Assembly (NCBI GenBank): GCA_036679405.1
Contig: JAVBVZ010000042.1
Span: 1-54,182, forward strand
Direction: 5' to 3'
From: JAEYKI01 sp036679405
GTDB taxonomy: Bacteria; Bacillota; Clostridia; Christensenellales; Christensenellaceae
DNA length: 54,182 bases
This document shows positions 23,632 through 32,757 of the stretch, in pieces. Made by a program: the position numbers and the translations under genes. The first letter of the stretch is position 1. Each line of letters opens with the position of its first letter. The notes beneath the pieces were generated by a model that worked only from the letters and a program-made list of their open reading frames with translations, searched no databases and was not told the origin of the DNA.

Positions 23632-23637
23632 TATAAT
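23632..23637 (+). promoter_or_regulatory. -10 element upstream of gcvT
   Basis: TATAAT, with a poor TTTTCA 16 bases before it. No glycine riboswitch motif was found between 23480 and 23660. Confidence 0.4.
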
Positions 23638-23660
23638 GGAATTGTCACACGGAGGATAAA

Positions 23661-24737
23661 ATGGATAAAAAGACGGTGCTTTATGAGAGGCATGTTTCCC
23701 TGGGCGGCCGCATGGTGCCCTTTGCGGGATTCAGCCTTCCGGTACATTACCCGGCGGGAATCATTTTAGAACATCGTGCGGTACGGACGGGCGCGGGCCT
23801 TTTTGACGTATCCCATATGGGGGAGTTTAGAATTACGGGCAGCGGCGCTGAAAAAAATCTTCAGAATCTTCTGACGCGCGATATTGGCGGAAAACCGCCC
23901 GGGAAAGTCCTGTACAGCCCTGTCTGCAATGAAGCGGGCGGTGTCGTTGACGATGTTCTGGTCTATATTCTTTCCGGGACGGAGTATCTTATGGTGGTGA
24001 ATGCCGCCAACCGTGAAAAAGACAGGCGTTGGTTTGAAAGCCGGTTGACCGGTGACGCCCGCCTGGTGGACGAATCAGAGAATATTTCTCAGATTGCGCT
24101 GCAGGGACCGGAAAGCGAAAAAATTCTTGCCAAATGCTGTTTTGAATTACCTTTAAAATATTACACTTTCCTGGAAGGCACGGCTGTTGCCGGAAAAAAT
24201 TCCCTTGTATCACGCACGGGGTATACCGGGGAAGACGGTTTTGAGATCTATTTAAAAAATGAAGATGCGCTTGCGGTCTGGGATGCGCTGCTTGCAGCAG
24301 GGAAGGATTCAAATCTCCTGCCCTGTGGTTTGGGCGCGCGGGACACGCTTCGCCTGGAAGCGGCTTTTCCGCTTTATGGACATGAAATGGATGAAGAAGT
24401 TCTTCCATGTGAAGCTTCGCTGGACCGTTTTGTAGATCTGAACAAAGAAGATTTTATCGGGAAAAATGCAATTATGGAGAAAAGCCGCTGCGGACGCGTT
24501 CTGATCGGTCTTGCTCCTGCGGGCGGGATCGCCCGGGAGGGAGCAAAAGTGTTTTTCCAAGGCCGGGAAGCCGGCCGGGTCACCTCTGGAACGCATGCGC
24601 CGACGCTGGGGCATCCGGTATGCCTGGCCAGAATCGGGCGTGAATTTGCGGATGCGGATGTGTTTGATATCGATGTCCGGGGTCGGCTGATCAAAGCAAA
24701 TAAAACATCATTGCCTTTTTATAAAAGGCTAAAATAA
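23661..24737 (+). CDS. gcvT: Glycine cleavage system T protein (aminomethyltransferase)
   Basis: A 358-residue tetrahydrofolate-dependent enzyme that takes the aminomethyl group from lipoyl-GcvH, releases ammonia and forms methylene-THF. The N-terminal FDVSHMGEF motif, the catalytic-region DDVLVY, and the folate-binding TGYTGEDGFEIY are all present; the C-terminal barrel domain is complete. ATG follows GGAGG. First gene of the four-gene gcvT-gcvH-gcvPA-gcvPB operon, with 14 bases to gcvH. In anaerobes this system may run in either direction. Confidence 0.96.
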   Translation: MDKKTVLYERHVSLGGRMVPFAGFSLPVHYPAGIILEHRAVRTGAGLFDVSHMGEFRITGSGAEKNLQNLLTRDIGGKPPGKVLYSPVCNEAGGVVDDVLVYILSGTEYLMVVNAANREKDRRWFESRLTGDARLVDESENISQIALQGPESEKILAKCCFELPLKYYTFLEGTAVAGKNSLVSRTGYTGEDGFEIYLKNEDALAVWDALLAAGKDSNLLPCGLGARDTLRLEAAFPLYGHEMDEEVLPCEASLDRFVDLNKEDFIGKNAIMEKSRCGRVLIGLAPAGGIAREGAKVFFQGREAGRVTSGTHAPTLGHPVCLARIGREFADADVFDIDVRGRLIKANKTSLPFYKRLK

Positions 24738-24751
24738 CTGGAGGGATATGC

Positions 24752-25135
24752 ATGAACATTCCTAATAATCTGATGTATACAAAAACACATGAATGGATCG
24801 AATTTAAAGAAGACAATGTTGCGCTTATCGGGATCACTGATTTTGCACAGGGAGAACTGGGGGACATCGTTTACGTAAATCTGCCCAACGAAGGAGAAGA
24901 ATTTGCCGCCGGGGATATTGTGGTGGACATTGAATCCGTAAAAGCTGCTTCAGACATGTTTATGCCGGTTACGGGCAGCATAAGCGCGGTGAACGGTCTT
25001 TTGGCCGACCAGCCTGAACTCATTAATCAGAAACCTTATGATGCGTGGATTATTGAAGTTTCAGGGATTGAAGACAAAGTAGAGATGATGACGCCTGAAG
25101 AATATGACTCTTTTGTTCGTTCGGAGGGGAAATAG
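24752..25135 (+). CDS. gcvH: Glycine cleavage system H protein
   Basis: A 127-residue lipoyl carrier that shuttles the aminomethyl group between the P and T proteins. The lipoylated lysine is K64 in DIESVKAASD; THEWI near the start and LGDIVYVNLP are family hallmarks. Length is normal. It ends directly before the GTG start of gcvPA. The ATG follows GGAGGGATATGC. No lipoate ligase gene is present in the window. Confidence 0.96.
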   Translation: MNIPNNLMYTKTHEWIEFKEDNVALIGITDFAQGELGDIVYVNLPNEGEEFAAGDIVVDIESVKAASDMFMPVTGSISAVNGLLADQPELINQKPYDAWIIEVSGIEDKVEMMTPEEYDSFVRSEGK

Positions 25136-26452
25136 GTGGCCTGCTGGACTCCGCATACCGGCGCCGATATCAAAAAAATGCTGGATGCAGTAGGAGAGGC
25201 GAGCCTGGAAGAACTTTTTAAGGATATACCGGGTGAGATTCGCCTTGCAGAAGGCCTGAAAATAAAAAAAGGCCAAACGGAAGCGGAAGTTTTGGCCGAA
25301 ATGAAAGACCTGTCCGAAAAGAATATGCGGTTTTCCGCTGTCTTCCGGGGAGCGGGCGCCTATCGCCATTATATTCCGCCGGTTGTAGGACACCTAGCCT
25401 CCCGTTCGGAATTCCTGACGGCATATACCCCATATCAGGCTGAGATCAGTCAGGGAATTTTGCAGGCGATGTTTGAGTACCAGACCATGATTTGCGAACT
25501 TCTGGGTATGGACGCCGCGAACGCTTCCGTATACGACGGCGCGGCCGCCGCCTGTGAAGGCGTTTTTATGTGCGAAGGCGGCGGCAGAAAAAAGGTGCTG
25601 GCGCCCGACTGTATTCATCCGCGCACACTTGCGGTGCTGCGCGGATACATTGAATCGCGGGGCCTTGAGATGCAGGTCTTTTCCCATTCTGACGGGCGGA
25701 TCAATCCCGAAAGCCTGGGAAAAATGGCGAAGGATGCTTTTGCAATTTATTTTGAGCAGCCGAACTATTTTGGACAGCTTGAAGATTCCGTGGAAATCTG
25801 CAAAGCTGTGCATGATGAAAACTGCAAAGCGGTTATGGGCGTCAATCCGGTCGGAATGGCGCTTTTTTCTTCTCCAGGAGAAGCGGGAGCGGATATTGCG
25901 GTGGGAGAAGGCCAGCCGCTTGGGTTGCCGCTTTCCTTCGGCGGCCCGGGGCTCGGATTCATGGCCTGCAAAAAGCAGATGCTGCGCCGCCTGCCCGGCC
26001 GTATCGTGGGACAGACGGTAGACGTGGAAGGCAGGCGGGCGTTTGTTCTTACCCTGCAGGCGCGCGAACAGCATATCCGCCGTGAAAAGGCGTCCAGCAA
26101 TATCTGTTCCAATGAAGCGCATTGCGCGCTTACGGCCGCCGTTTATCTTGCCGCAATGGGGCCGGAAGGGCTTCGCGGGACGGCGCAAAGATGTATGTCG
26201 AATGCGCATTATCTGGCGAACGGGATTACCCGTATACCGGGTTTTGAGCTGATATACGGCGGCTGTTATTTTCATGAATTTGTCACTGCGTGTCCAATGG
26301 ACGCCCAAAAACTGATGCGCGTTCTTGCGGCCCGCGGAATATTGGGCGGCCTGCCTCTTTCTGAAAACAGGATCCTGTGGTGCGCAACCGAGATGAATAC
26401 AAAAGGCGAAATGGACGAACTGCTTGGTTTGATTGAAAAGGAGGCGCTATGA
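25136..26452 (+). CDS. gcvPA: Glycine dehydrogenase (decarboxylating) subunit 1
   Basis: A 438-residue alpha subunit of the two-part P protein. Typical blocks are FRGAGAYRHYIPP, TPYQAEISQGILQAMFEYQ and the glycine-rich LSFGGPGLGFMAC. It pairs with GcvPB to form the pyridoxal-phosphate decarboxylase; the PLP lysine itself is in the B subunit. The start is GTG 25136, directly after the gcvH stop, with GGAGGGG upstream. The end overlaps gcvPB by ATGA. The split gene is usual in Clostridia and thermophiles, unlike the fused enzyme of enterobacteria. Confidence 0.96.
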   Translation: MACWTPHTGADIKKMLDAVGEASLEELFKDIPGEIRLAEGLKIKKGQTEAEVLAEMKDLSEKNMRFSAVFRGAGAYRHYIPPVVGHLASRSEFLTAYTPYQAEISQGILQAMFEYQTMICELLGMDAANASVYDGAAAACEGVFMCEGGGRKKVLAPDCIHPRTLAVLRGYIESRGLEMQVFSHSDGRINPESLGKMAKDAFAIYFEQPNYFGQLEDSVEICKAVHDENCKAVMGVNPVGMALFSSPGEAGADIAVGEGQPLGLPLSFGGPGLGFMACKKQMLRRLPGRIVGQTVDVEGRRAFVLTLQAREQHIRREKASSNICSNEAHCALTAAVYLAAMGPEGLRGTAQRCMSNAHYLANGITRIPGFELIYGGCYFHEFVTACPMDAQKLMRVLAARGILGGLPLSENRILWCATEMNTKGEMDELLGLIEKEAL

Positions 26453-27897
26453 AACTGATTTTTGAAAAAAGCCGGGAAGGCCGGCGCTGTTCCGAACCGC
26501 CTCCTTTGGATGTGCCTTGCGTGCAGGTGCCGTCCAAATATGCACGCGAAAAAAAAGCCCGGCTGCCTGAGATTGCGGAGATCGATCTTGTGCGGCACTA
26601 TACGCAGCTTTCGCACCGGACATACGGCGTAGATAACGGGTTTTATCCTCTGGGTTCCTGCAGTATGAAATACAATCCGAAAATGAACGAAGAAATCGCC
26701 GCTCTGCCGGGCTTTGCAAAACTGCATCCCTTGCAGGAGCCGTATTCCGCGCAGGGTGCGCTTTTGGTGATGGCAAAGTTGCAGGAAGCGCTTGCAGAAA
26801 TTACGGGGATGGATGCCTTTTCGCTTCAGCCCGCGGCAGGCGCCCAGGGTGAATGGACCGCACTCAGGATGATCCGGGCATATCACCGGAAGCGGGGGGA
26901 TTATAAGCGTGATTGTGTGCTGGTCCCCGATTCTGCGCATGGGACCAATCCGGCCAGCGCTTCCATGGCGGGATTCAGGGTCGTGAGCGTTCCTTCCGCG
27001 CAGGACGGAACGCTGGATCTGGAAGCGCTGGCCCGTCTGGCGGGCGAAGATACCGCCGCGCTTATGCTCACCAATCCAAATACGCTGGGGCTGTTTGAAA
27101 AGAACATTCTTGCTATCAGCGAAATCGTTCACCGTGCAGGCGGGCAGCTGTATTATGACGGCGCAAACCTGAATGCCGTAATGGGGATATGCCGTCCGGG
27201 GGATATGGGGTTTGACGCGGTGCACGTAAACCTGCACAAAACGTTTTCCACCCCGCATGGCGGGGGCGGGCCGGGAAGCGGCCCGGTGGGCTGCCGTACG
27301 CATCTTAAGCCTTTCTTGCCCGTGCCCAGAGTAATAAAAAACAAAAAAGGATATGATCTTTCAGATGATTTTCCGGATTCGATCGGTCCTATAACCAATT
27401 TTCATGGGAATTTTTTGGTATATCTGCGCGCGTATGCCTATATACTGGCGCTCGGAGAAAACGGGCTGAAAAAAGCCGCGCAAAATTCGGTTTTAAACGC
27501 AAACTACATGCTTTCTTTCTTGCAGAAACATTCCGACTTTCGGTATAACGGGCCCTGCATGCATGAATTTGTTCTTTCTTTTAAAAGCCTTAGGGAAAGG
27601 AAAGGGGTCTTGGCGCTCGATATAGCCAAGGCCCTTATAGACGAGGGCATGCATCCGCCTACCATGTATTTTCCTCTGATTGTGCCGGAAGCCCTTATGG
27701 TGGAGCCTACAGAAACGGAAGGCAAAGAAACACTGGATGAAGCGGTACGCGCTTTTGAGAACATTTTGGAGCGTGCGGAACAGACGCCTGCTTCGTTAAA
27801 AAAGCTGCCGGGTTCCGCTGCCGTTTGCAGGCCGGACGAAGCCTTAGCCGCGCGTAAGCCCGTGGTGCGCTATTCTTTTGATAAAACAGACAATTAA
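26449..27897 (+). CDS. gcvPB: Glycine dehydrogenase (decarboxylating) subunit 2
   Basis: A 482-residue beta subunit. The PLP Schiff-base lysine is K264 in HVNLHKTFSTPHGGGGPG. Other conserved blocks are FYPLGSCSMKYNPK, DSAHGTNPAS and YYDGANLNA. It overlaps gcvPA by four bases and ends the operon. The L protein (dihydrolipoamide dehydrogenase) is not encoded here and must be shared from elsewhere. There is no evident terminator before the ROK regulator gene, so partial read-through is possible. Confidence 0.96.
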   Translation: MKLIFEKSREGRRCSEPPPLDVPCVQVPSKYAREKKARLPEIAEIDLVRHYTQLSHRTYGVDNGFYPLGSCSMKYNPKMNEEIAALPGFAKLHPLQEPYSAQGALLVMAKLQEALAEITGMDAFSLQPAAGAQGEWTALRMIRAYHRKRGDYKRDCVLVPDSAHGTNPASASMAGFRVVSVPSAQDGTLDLEALARLAGEDTAALMLTNPNTLGLFEKNILAISEIVHRAGGQLYYDGANLNAVMGICRPGDMGFDAVHVNLHKTFSTPHGGGGPGSGPVGCRTHLKPFLPVPRVIKNKKGYDLSDDFPDSIGPITNFHGNFLVYLRAYAYILALGENGLKKAAQNSVLNANYMLSFLQKHSDFRYNGPCMHEFVLSFKSLRERKGVLALDIAKALIDEGMHPPTMYFPLIVPEALMVEPTETEGKETLDEAVRAFENILERAEQTPASLKKLPGSAAVCRPDEALAARKPVVRYSFDKTDN

Positions 27898-27929
27898 TGA
27901 TAAAATAGATTTATTATTATACCCAAAAA

Positions 27930-27938
27930 TGGTATACT
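27930..27938 (+). promoter_or_regulatory. Extended -10 promoter of the ROK gene
   Basis: TGGTATACT. Start of transcription is expected near 27945, only a few bases before an in-frame ATG at 27948. Confidence 0.5.
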
Positions 27939-27968
27939 ATAAAAACAATGACCGGAAGGGGGGGTACT

Positions 27969-29150
27969 TTGGAAAATTCCGGTGTTAACAGTCTGGGAAT
28001 CAAAGAATTCAACCGGGCGCTTGTTTTGAAGCTGATCTGTACACATAAAGATGTTTCACGCATCTGGCTGGCAAATGAAACGTCTCTGACGCGCATGACG
28101 CTCTCCAATATTATAAACGGACTTATCGATAACGGCTTTTTGTGCAATGTGCGCGATTTGGCAACGGAAAATATGGTGGGCCGCCGTCCAGTCAAAGTTG
28201 ACCTGGCCAAGAATTCGCCTGTAGTTGCGGGCATCTGCATCAACAGGGAAGACATAACCGGCATATTGATGGATCTGAAAGCAGATGTGCTTTGCCGCGT
28301 CACTTATCTTCTGGATGAAAACGATACGGCAGATACGCTGACTGAAAAAATGATGCGTGCGGTGGATGAGATCACCGGGAGTACCAAACGGCGCATCCTG
28401 GGATTTGGCGTTTCCTCCATCGGCCCGGTAAATATTGAAAAAGGGATCATCTTAAACCCTACAAATTTTTATGGGATCACCAATATTTATGCAAAACAAT
28501 TGATCGAAGAAAAAACGGGGCTGCCCGTTTTTGTCCGCAATGATATGAGCGCGGGTGCATTGGCTGAAAAGTACTATGGATTTGGAATCAATATTGCAGA
28601 TTTTGTGTATATCGGAATCACCGACGGCGTAGGCGCCGGCATCATATCCGGTGGAGAACTGTTTCAGAGCAGGGGCGGATTTGCGGGCGAGTTTGGGCAT
28701 ATGTCCATTGATTTTGACGGTCCTAAGTGCAGTTGCGGGAATTTTGGCTGTATAGAAATGTACGCCTCCGGACGGAACATTGTCAAAACGGTGAACCGTG
28801 AATGCGGCGTGCATTTAAAAACAATAGAAGAGGTGAACGAGTATTCTTTCAGAAATGAAGAAGCAATGAAAGTACTGCGGACCATCATGGACCGGCTTGC
28901 AATTGCGATCACCGGGCTGGTGAACATTGTGGATCCCTCCCGGGTGATCATCGGCGGGACGGGCAGTGCGCTTGATATGGGGCTCTTTAAATATATGGAA
29001 GAGGAAGTAAATAAGCGGATCCTGGCCCGGGGAAGCAAACTGATTACCGTCTACAAGGCAAAGTTTGGAGAACAGGCCAATGTGATCGGATCGGCCACGA
29101 TTGTGGCGGACATGATTTTTTCAAACCGTTTGAAAGTTTTGAGCGTATAG
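27969..29150 (+). CDS. ROK-family transcriptional regulator
   Basis: A NagC/XylR-type regulator of 393 residues from TTG 27969. An N-terminal winged helix (about 10-75; LANETSLTRMTLSNIINGLID) precedes a sugar-kinase-like ROK domain with GEFGHMSIDF and the zinc motif CSCGNFGCIE. The kinase-type DGVGAGII loop is kept. TTG 27969 is chosen because AAGGGGGGG lies just upstream; the alternative ATG 27948 has no ribosome site but could serve a leaderless message. It probably represses sugar genes in response to a sugar or sugar phosphate; no target operator was identified. It stands between the gcv operon and citrate synthase. Confidence 0.88.
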   Translation: MENSGVNSLGIKEFNRALVLKLICTHKDVSRIWLANETSLTRMTLSNIINGLIDNGFLCNVRDLATENMVGRRPVKVDLAKNSPVVAGICINREDITGILMDLKADVLCRVTYLLDENDTADTLTEKMMRAVDEITGSTKRRILGFGVSSIGPVNIEKGIILNPTNFYGITNIYAKQLIEEKTGLPVFVRNDMSAGALAEKYYGFGINIADFVYIGITDGVGAGIISGGELFQSRGGFAGEFGHMSIDFDGPKCSCGNFGCIEMYASGRNIVKTVNRECGVHLKTIEEVNEYSFRNEEAMKVLRTIMDRLAIAITGLVNIVDPSRVIIGGTGSALDMGLFKYMEEEVNKRILARGSKLITVYKAKFGEQANVIGSATIVADMIFSNRLKVLSV

Positions 29151-29204
29151 AAAAGAAGGCAGAAACCTGTTTGGGAAGACCGCTATTTTAAGAGATTCCG
29201 TAAT

Positions 29205-29229
29205 AAAAAAAGGCCGTACGGCCTTTTTT
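29205..29229. terminator. Bidirectional terminator
   Basis: The 12-base palindrome GGCCGTACGGCC is flanked by seven A and six T. It separates the ROK gene from the converging citrate synthase gene. Confidence 0.85.
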
Positions 29230-29261
29230 GTGTTTATGGGTGCCTGATCCTGTTTTAGAAG

Positions 29262-30629
29262 CTACCTCTCGTTGATCGGTATGTAGGAACGGCGGCGGGC
29301 AATGCTTTTGTAAGCCGGCCGGATGATTTTTCCGCCGTTCACAATTTCTTCTATCCGGTGTGCGCACCAGCCCGAGACCCGGGCCATTGCAAATATGGGC
29401 GTATACATCTCAGGAGGCAGATCCAGCATGCGGTATACAAAGCCGGAATAAAAGTCTACGTTTGCACTGACGCCTTTGTACATCTTGCGGACTTTAGCAA
29501 TCATTTCGGGCGCAAGGCGCTCCACTTTGGAATAAAGCGCAAATTCGTCCTCCAGCCCTTTTGCGGCCGCCAGTTTGGCCACATATTGCTTAAAGATAAC
29601 GGCGCGAGGGTCAGAAATGGAATAAACCGCATGGCCGATTCCGTAAATAAGCCCGGAATTATCAAAAGCGTTTTTGTTCAGAAGACGGACAAGGTAAGAA
29701 GAAATCTCGTCTTCGTCATTCCAGTCGGAAATGTTTTCTTTAATGTTTTCCATCATTTCAACCACTTTTATATTGGCGCCGCCGTGCTTGGGGCCTTTTA
29801 AAGAGCCCATTGCCGCTGCAATCGCGGAATAGGTATCCGTGCCCGAAGAGGTGACCACATGGGTGGTGAAAGTAGAATTGTTTCCGCCGCCGTGCTCGGC
29901 ATGAAGAACCAATGCAAGGTCAAGTATTTTGGCTTCAAAATCGGTATACTTGCTGTCCGGCCGGAGCATATACAGGATATTCTGAGCGGTTCCAAGCTCT
30001 TCCTGCGGGCTGTGGATATACAGGCTTTCGTTTTTATGGTAATGGGAATACGCCTGATAGGCGTATACGGATAAAAGCGGGAAACGCGCAATCATTTCCA
30101 CAGACTGCCGGAGAACGTTTGAAATGGAAGTATCGTCAGCATTGTCGTCAAAGCTGTAGAGCGTAAGTACGCCCCGCGCAATCGCGTTCATAATGCTGGG
30201 GCTGGGCGCTTTCATAATAATGTCCCGCACAAAATCATGCCGGATATGGCGCGCATTTCCGAGCAAACGGTTAAACGACTCCAGTTCCGCCGCCGTAGGC
30301 AGCTTGCCGAACAGGAGAAGGTAGCAGGTTTCTTCGTAGCCAAAGCGGCCTTCTTCCAAAAAACCGCGGGTAAGTTCTTCAACGTCCATGCCGCGGTAGT
30401 AAAGCTTGCCCTCACAGGGGACCATTTCGTTTTCAGATATGATGTATGAATGCACTTCCGCAATTTCGGTAAGTCCCGCAAGAACACCGCGTCCGCTGAT
30501 GTCCCTCAGGCCCCTTTTCACCTCATACTGCTGATACAGCGAAGGGTCTATCATACAGGAATTTGTAGCTTGTTCACTTAATTTCTCGATTAGAGCGAGG
30601 TTTTCTTCGGTTAGGTAACTGTGACTCAT
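29262..30629 (-). CDS. Citrate synthase
   Basis: A 455-residue enzyme that condenses oxaloacetate with acetyl-CoA. Conserved active-site residues are H246 (HAEHGGGNN), H282 (GPKHGGAN), H333 (GIGHAVYS) and D392 (VDFYSG). The N-terminal extension of about 45 residues is seen in the longer clostridial form. On the minus strand the ATG 30629 has AAAGGAGGG upstream. It is transcribed alone. With the aconitase at 47340 it would make isocitrate; an isocitrate dehydrogenase is not in the window. A 2-methylcitrate synthase role is less likely, as no prp genes are nearby. Confidence 0.94.
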   Translation of the reverse strand: MSHSYLTEENLALIEKLSEQATNSCMIDPSLYQQYEVKRGLRDISGRGVLAGLTEIAEVHSYIISENEMVPCEGKLYYRGMDVEELTRGFLEEGRFGYEETCYLLLFGKLPTAAELESFNRLLGNARHIRHDFVRDIIMKAPSPSIMNAIARGVLTLYSFDDNADDTSISNVLRQSVEMIARFPLLSVYAYQAYSHYHKNESLYIHSPQEELGTAQNILYMLRPDSKYTDFEAKILDLALVLHAEHGGGNNSTFTTHVVTSSGTDTYSAIAAAMGSLKGPKHGGANIKVVEMMENIKENISDWNDEDEISSYLVRLLNKNAFDNSGLIYGIGHAVYSISDPRAVIFKQYVAKLAAAKGLEDEFALYSKVERLAPEMIAKVRKMYKGVSANVDFYSGFVYRMLDLPPEMYTPIFAMARVSGWCAHRIEEIVNGGKIIRPAYKSIARRRSYIPINER

Positions 30630-30793
30630 CTAAGGCCCTCCTTTTTTGAATCTAAAACATGCAACCTGTTTACTTTTTTAAAAAAATTTAAAAAAAGTAC
30701 GCCATAAACATGACAAGTTGAAGCGTGTACATGTTTGATAATACCATAAAAGAGCCTATATGTAAAGAAAGGGGCGTTTATTTTACTTCGTTT

Positions 30794-31552
30794 TTACGGA
30801 ACAAGAAGCTGCACGTTTGCCGATGAGAGCGCGCTGCGCCATTTTAGTCCGGGATCGCGGTCGGTAACAAGAAAGTCGATTCCGGAAAGGCCTGAAATGC
30901 GGGAAAAGGTTGCAAGTCCGAATTTAGAAGCGTCCATCATGGCGACCTTCAGGCGTGAATGTTCCATCATGGCACATTTCAGTTCGGCCTCATCTTCGTT
31001 TGTGTCGGTCAGCCCTCCTGCAATCGAGATGCCTACGCAGGAAAAAAACATGACGTCCAAATTGAAAAGGGCAACCGCGTTTTTAGCAATCCGTCCAACA
31101 TAAGAAAGAGAGTTTTCGCGCAGACGCCCGCCGGTAGAATACACTTTTACATTCGGGTTGTCGGATAGTTCTATGGCTGCCTTCGGACTGTTGGTCAAAA
31201 CTGTTATGCGGCGCTCCTTTACATAGGGAATCAGCTTGAATACTGTGGAAGAAGAATCAATAATAATCGTGCCGTCTTCTTTTAGAAGCGTTGCGGCCAG
31301 GCGGGCGATCGATTCTTTTTCGCGGCTGGATTTGCCCTCCCTTACCAGGAGAGGGATCTCTGCATTCAGGCTTTCAATGAGCGCTGCTCCCCCGAACGTA
31401 CGCCTAAGCTGGCCGGCGTTTTCCAAAATGGAAAGGTCACGCCGGATGGTAGATTCGCTTGCATACAGTATGCGGGAAAGTTCGTGTACGTCAATAAATT
31501 TGCGTTCGCGCAGCAGATCCAGTATTTTATATTGGCGTTCTAAATAAAGCAT
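30794..31552 (-). CDS. DeoR/GlpR-family transcriptional regulator
   Basis: A 252-residue repressor. The N-terminal winged helix (RQYKILDLLRERKFIDVHELSRIL; SESTIRRDLSILE) is typical. The C-terminal sugar-phosphate sensor (DeoRC) domain has IDSSSTVFKL and VGRIAKN. The minus-strand ATG has an AGGAGG-like site. It is divergent from the polyol dehydrogenase operon at 31698 and is therefore its likely regulator. The 145-base gap contains the approximate direct repeat TTGATTGTTTTT / TTGATTATTTTC (31590-31625), a possible operator. Confidence 0.92.
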   Translation of the reverse strand: MLYLERQYKILDLLRERKFIDVHELSRILYASESTIRRDLSILENAGQLRRTFGGAALIESLNAEIPLLVREGKSSREKESIARLAATLLKEDGTIIIDSSSTVFKLIPYVKERRITVLTNSPKAAIELSDNPNVKVYSTGGRLRENSLSYVGRIAKNAVALFNLDVMFFSCVGISIAGGLTDTNEDEAELKCAMMEHSRLKVAMMDASKFGLATFSRISGLSGIDFLVTDRDPGLKWRSALSSANVQLLVP

Positions 31553-31697
31553 ATAGCAGTCCTCCTATGTTGTAATTTTTGCACAAGTTTGATTGTTTTT
31601 CAACAAAATATTGATTATTTTCTAATATTTCCGCAACTATATGCAAAAACGGTCAGATGTGATACCATAAAATCAAAAAGAAACAAGAGGGAAAAAG

Positions 31698-32738
31698 ATG
31701 AAAGCATGCGTGTTGAAAGCGGTGGGGAAGCTTGAATGCGAAGAAGTTAAGACGCCCTCGCCCGGTAAGGGGGAAGTTCTGCTCAAAATAAAGGCATCCG
31801 GGATCTGCGGGTCGGATATCGGACGGGTTTTTGTAAAAGGGACCTATTCGTTTCCAACCATTCCGGGGCATGAATTTTCCGGTGAGATTGTAAGGATGGG
31901 AGAGGGCGTTGATCCAAACCTGATGTATAAAAAAGCGGCGGTGTTTCCTCTGTTGCCCTGCCGCGTGTGCGATATGTGCGAGGTAGGCGAATATGCGTCC
32001 TGCCGGCATTATGATTACTTCGGTTCCAGGCGGGACGGCGGCTTTGCGGAATATATTGCGGTGCCTGTATGGAATCTGGTGATCGGGGACCAGTCTTTAA
32101 GCTTTGAAGAGATGGCCATGGCCGAGCCTGCAGCCGTTTCCCTCCATGCGCTTTCCCGCGCGGGCGTGGAGATCGGGGATAACGTAGCCATATTTGGCGC
32201 GGGCGCTATCGGATTGATGCTGGCTGAATTCGCAAAGGCCTGGGGCGCGGGGCGGGTGATCCCGCTGGATATAGACACGGCCAAGATTGATTTTGCAAAG
32301 CGCATCGGTTTTTCAGACGCCCAAAACAACGGCGAAGCCGACTGGGAGAAAAAAATAGAGGACCTGACCGAAGGAAAAGGAGCGGATATCGCAGTGGAAG
32401 GAGCAGGCGTGCCCTCTGCACTGGCCGGGGCCCTGCGGGTTGTAAAACCAATGGGCAAAGTGGTGCTGATGGGAAATCCTGTGGGGGATATGCTTTTGTC
32501 GCAGCATGATTATTGGGAGATTCTGCGAAAGCAGCTTGCCGTTCTCGGCACGTGGAATTCCAGCTATACCCGAAAGAAAAACGACTGGGAAATCGCGCTT
32601 AGAATGATGGCCTCGGGGAAGATAGACGTTAAAAAGTTTATTACGCACCGGTTTTCGCTGCAGGAGGCAAACAAGGCTTTTTCAATGATCCGGGACAAAA
32701 CGGAATTTTCCAACCGGGTGATGTTTATAAACGAATAG
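31698..32738 (+). CDS. Zinc-binding dehydrogenase, galactitol-1-phosphate 5-dehydrogenase-like
   Basis: A 346-residue medium-chain dehydrogenase. Catalytic zinc ligands are C37 (SGICGSD), H58 and E59 (GHEFSGE); the structural site is the Cys cluster PCRVCDMCEVGEYASC. The nucleotide loop is VAIFGAGAIGLML. The spacing and the insert HYDYFGSRRDGGFAEY are closest to GatD, which oxidises galactitol 1-phosphate to tagatose 6-phosphate, but no PTS genes are adjacent, so the substrate may be a free polyol. First gene of a three-gene operon; ATG follows AGAGGG. Confidence 0.85.
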   Translation: MKACVLKAVGKLECEEVKTPSPGKGEVLLKIKASGICGSDIGRVFVKGTYSFPTIPGHEFSGEIVRMGEGVDPNLMYKKAAVFPLLPCRVCDMCEVGEYASCRHYDYFGSRRDGGFAEYIAVPVWNLVIGDQSLSFEEMAMAEPAAVSLHALSRAGVEIGDNVAIFGAGAIGLMLAEFAKAWGAGRVIPLDIDTAKIDFAKRIGFSDAQNNGEADWEKKIEDLTEGKGADIAVEGAGVPSALAGALRVVKPMGKVVLMGNPVGDMLLSQHDYWEILRKQLAVLGTWNSSYTRKKNDWEIALRMMASGKIDVKKFITHRFSLQEANKAFSMIRDKTEFSNRVMFINE

Positions 32739-32757
32739 AAAGGATATAAAGGACAGT

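Noticed and set aside
23480..23660. Glycine riboswitch upstream of gcvT
   Set aside because: The conserved purine-rich glycine aptamer core was not found in the short leader.
30672..30699. A/T-tract symmetrical region upstream of citrate synthase
   Set aside because: Homopolymer A and T runs give symmetry by chance; outer arms only 8 bp.
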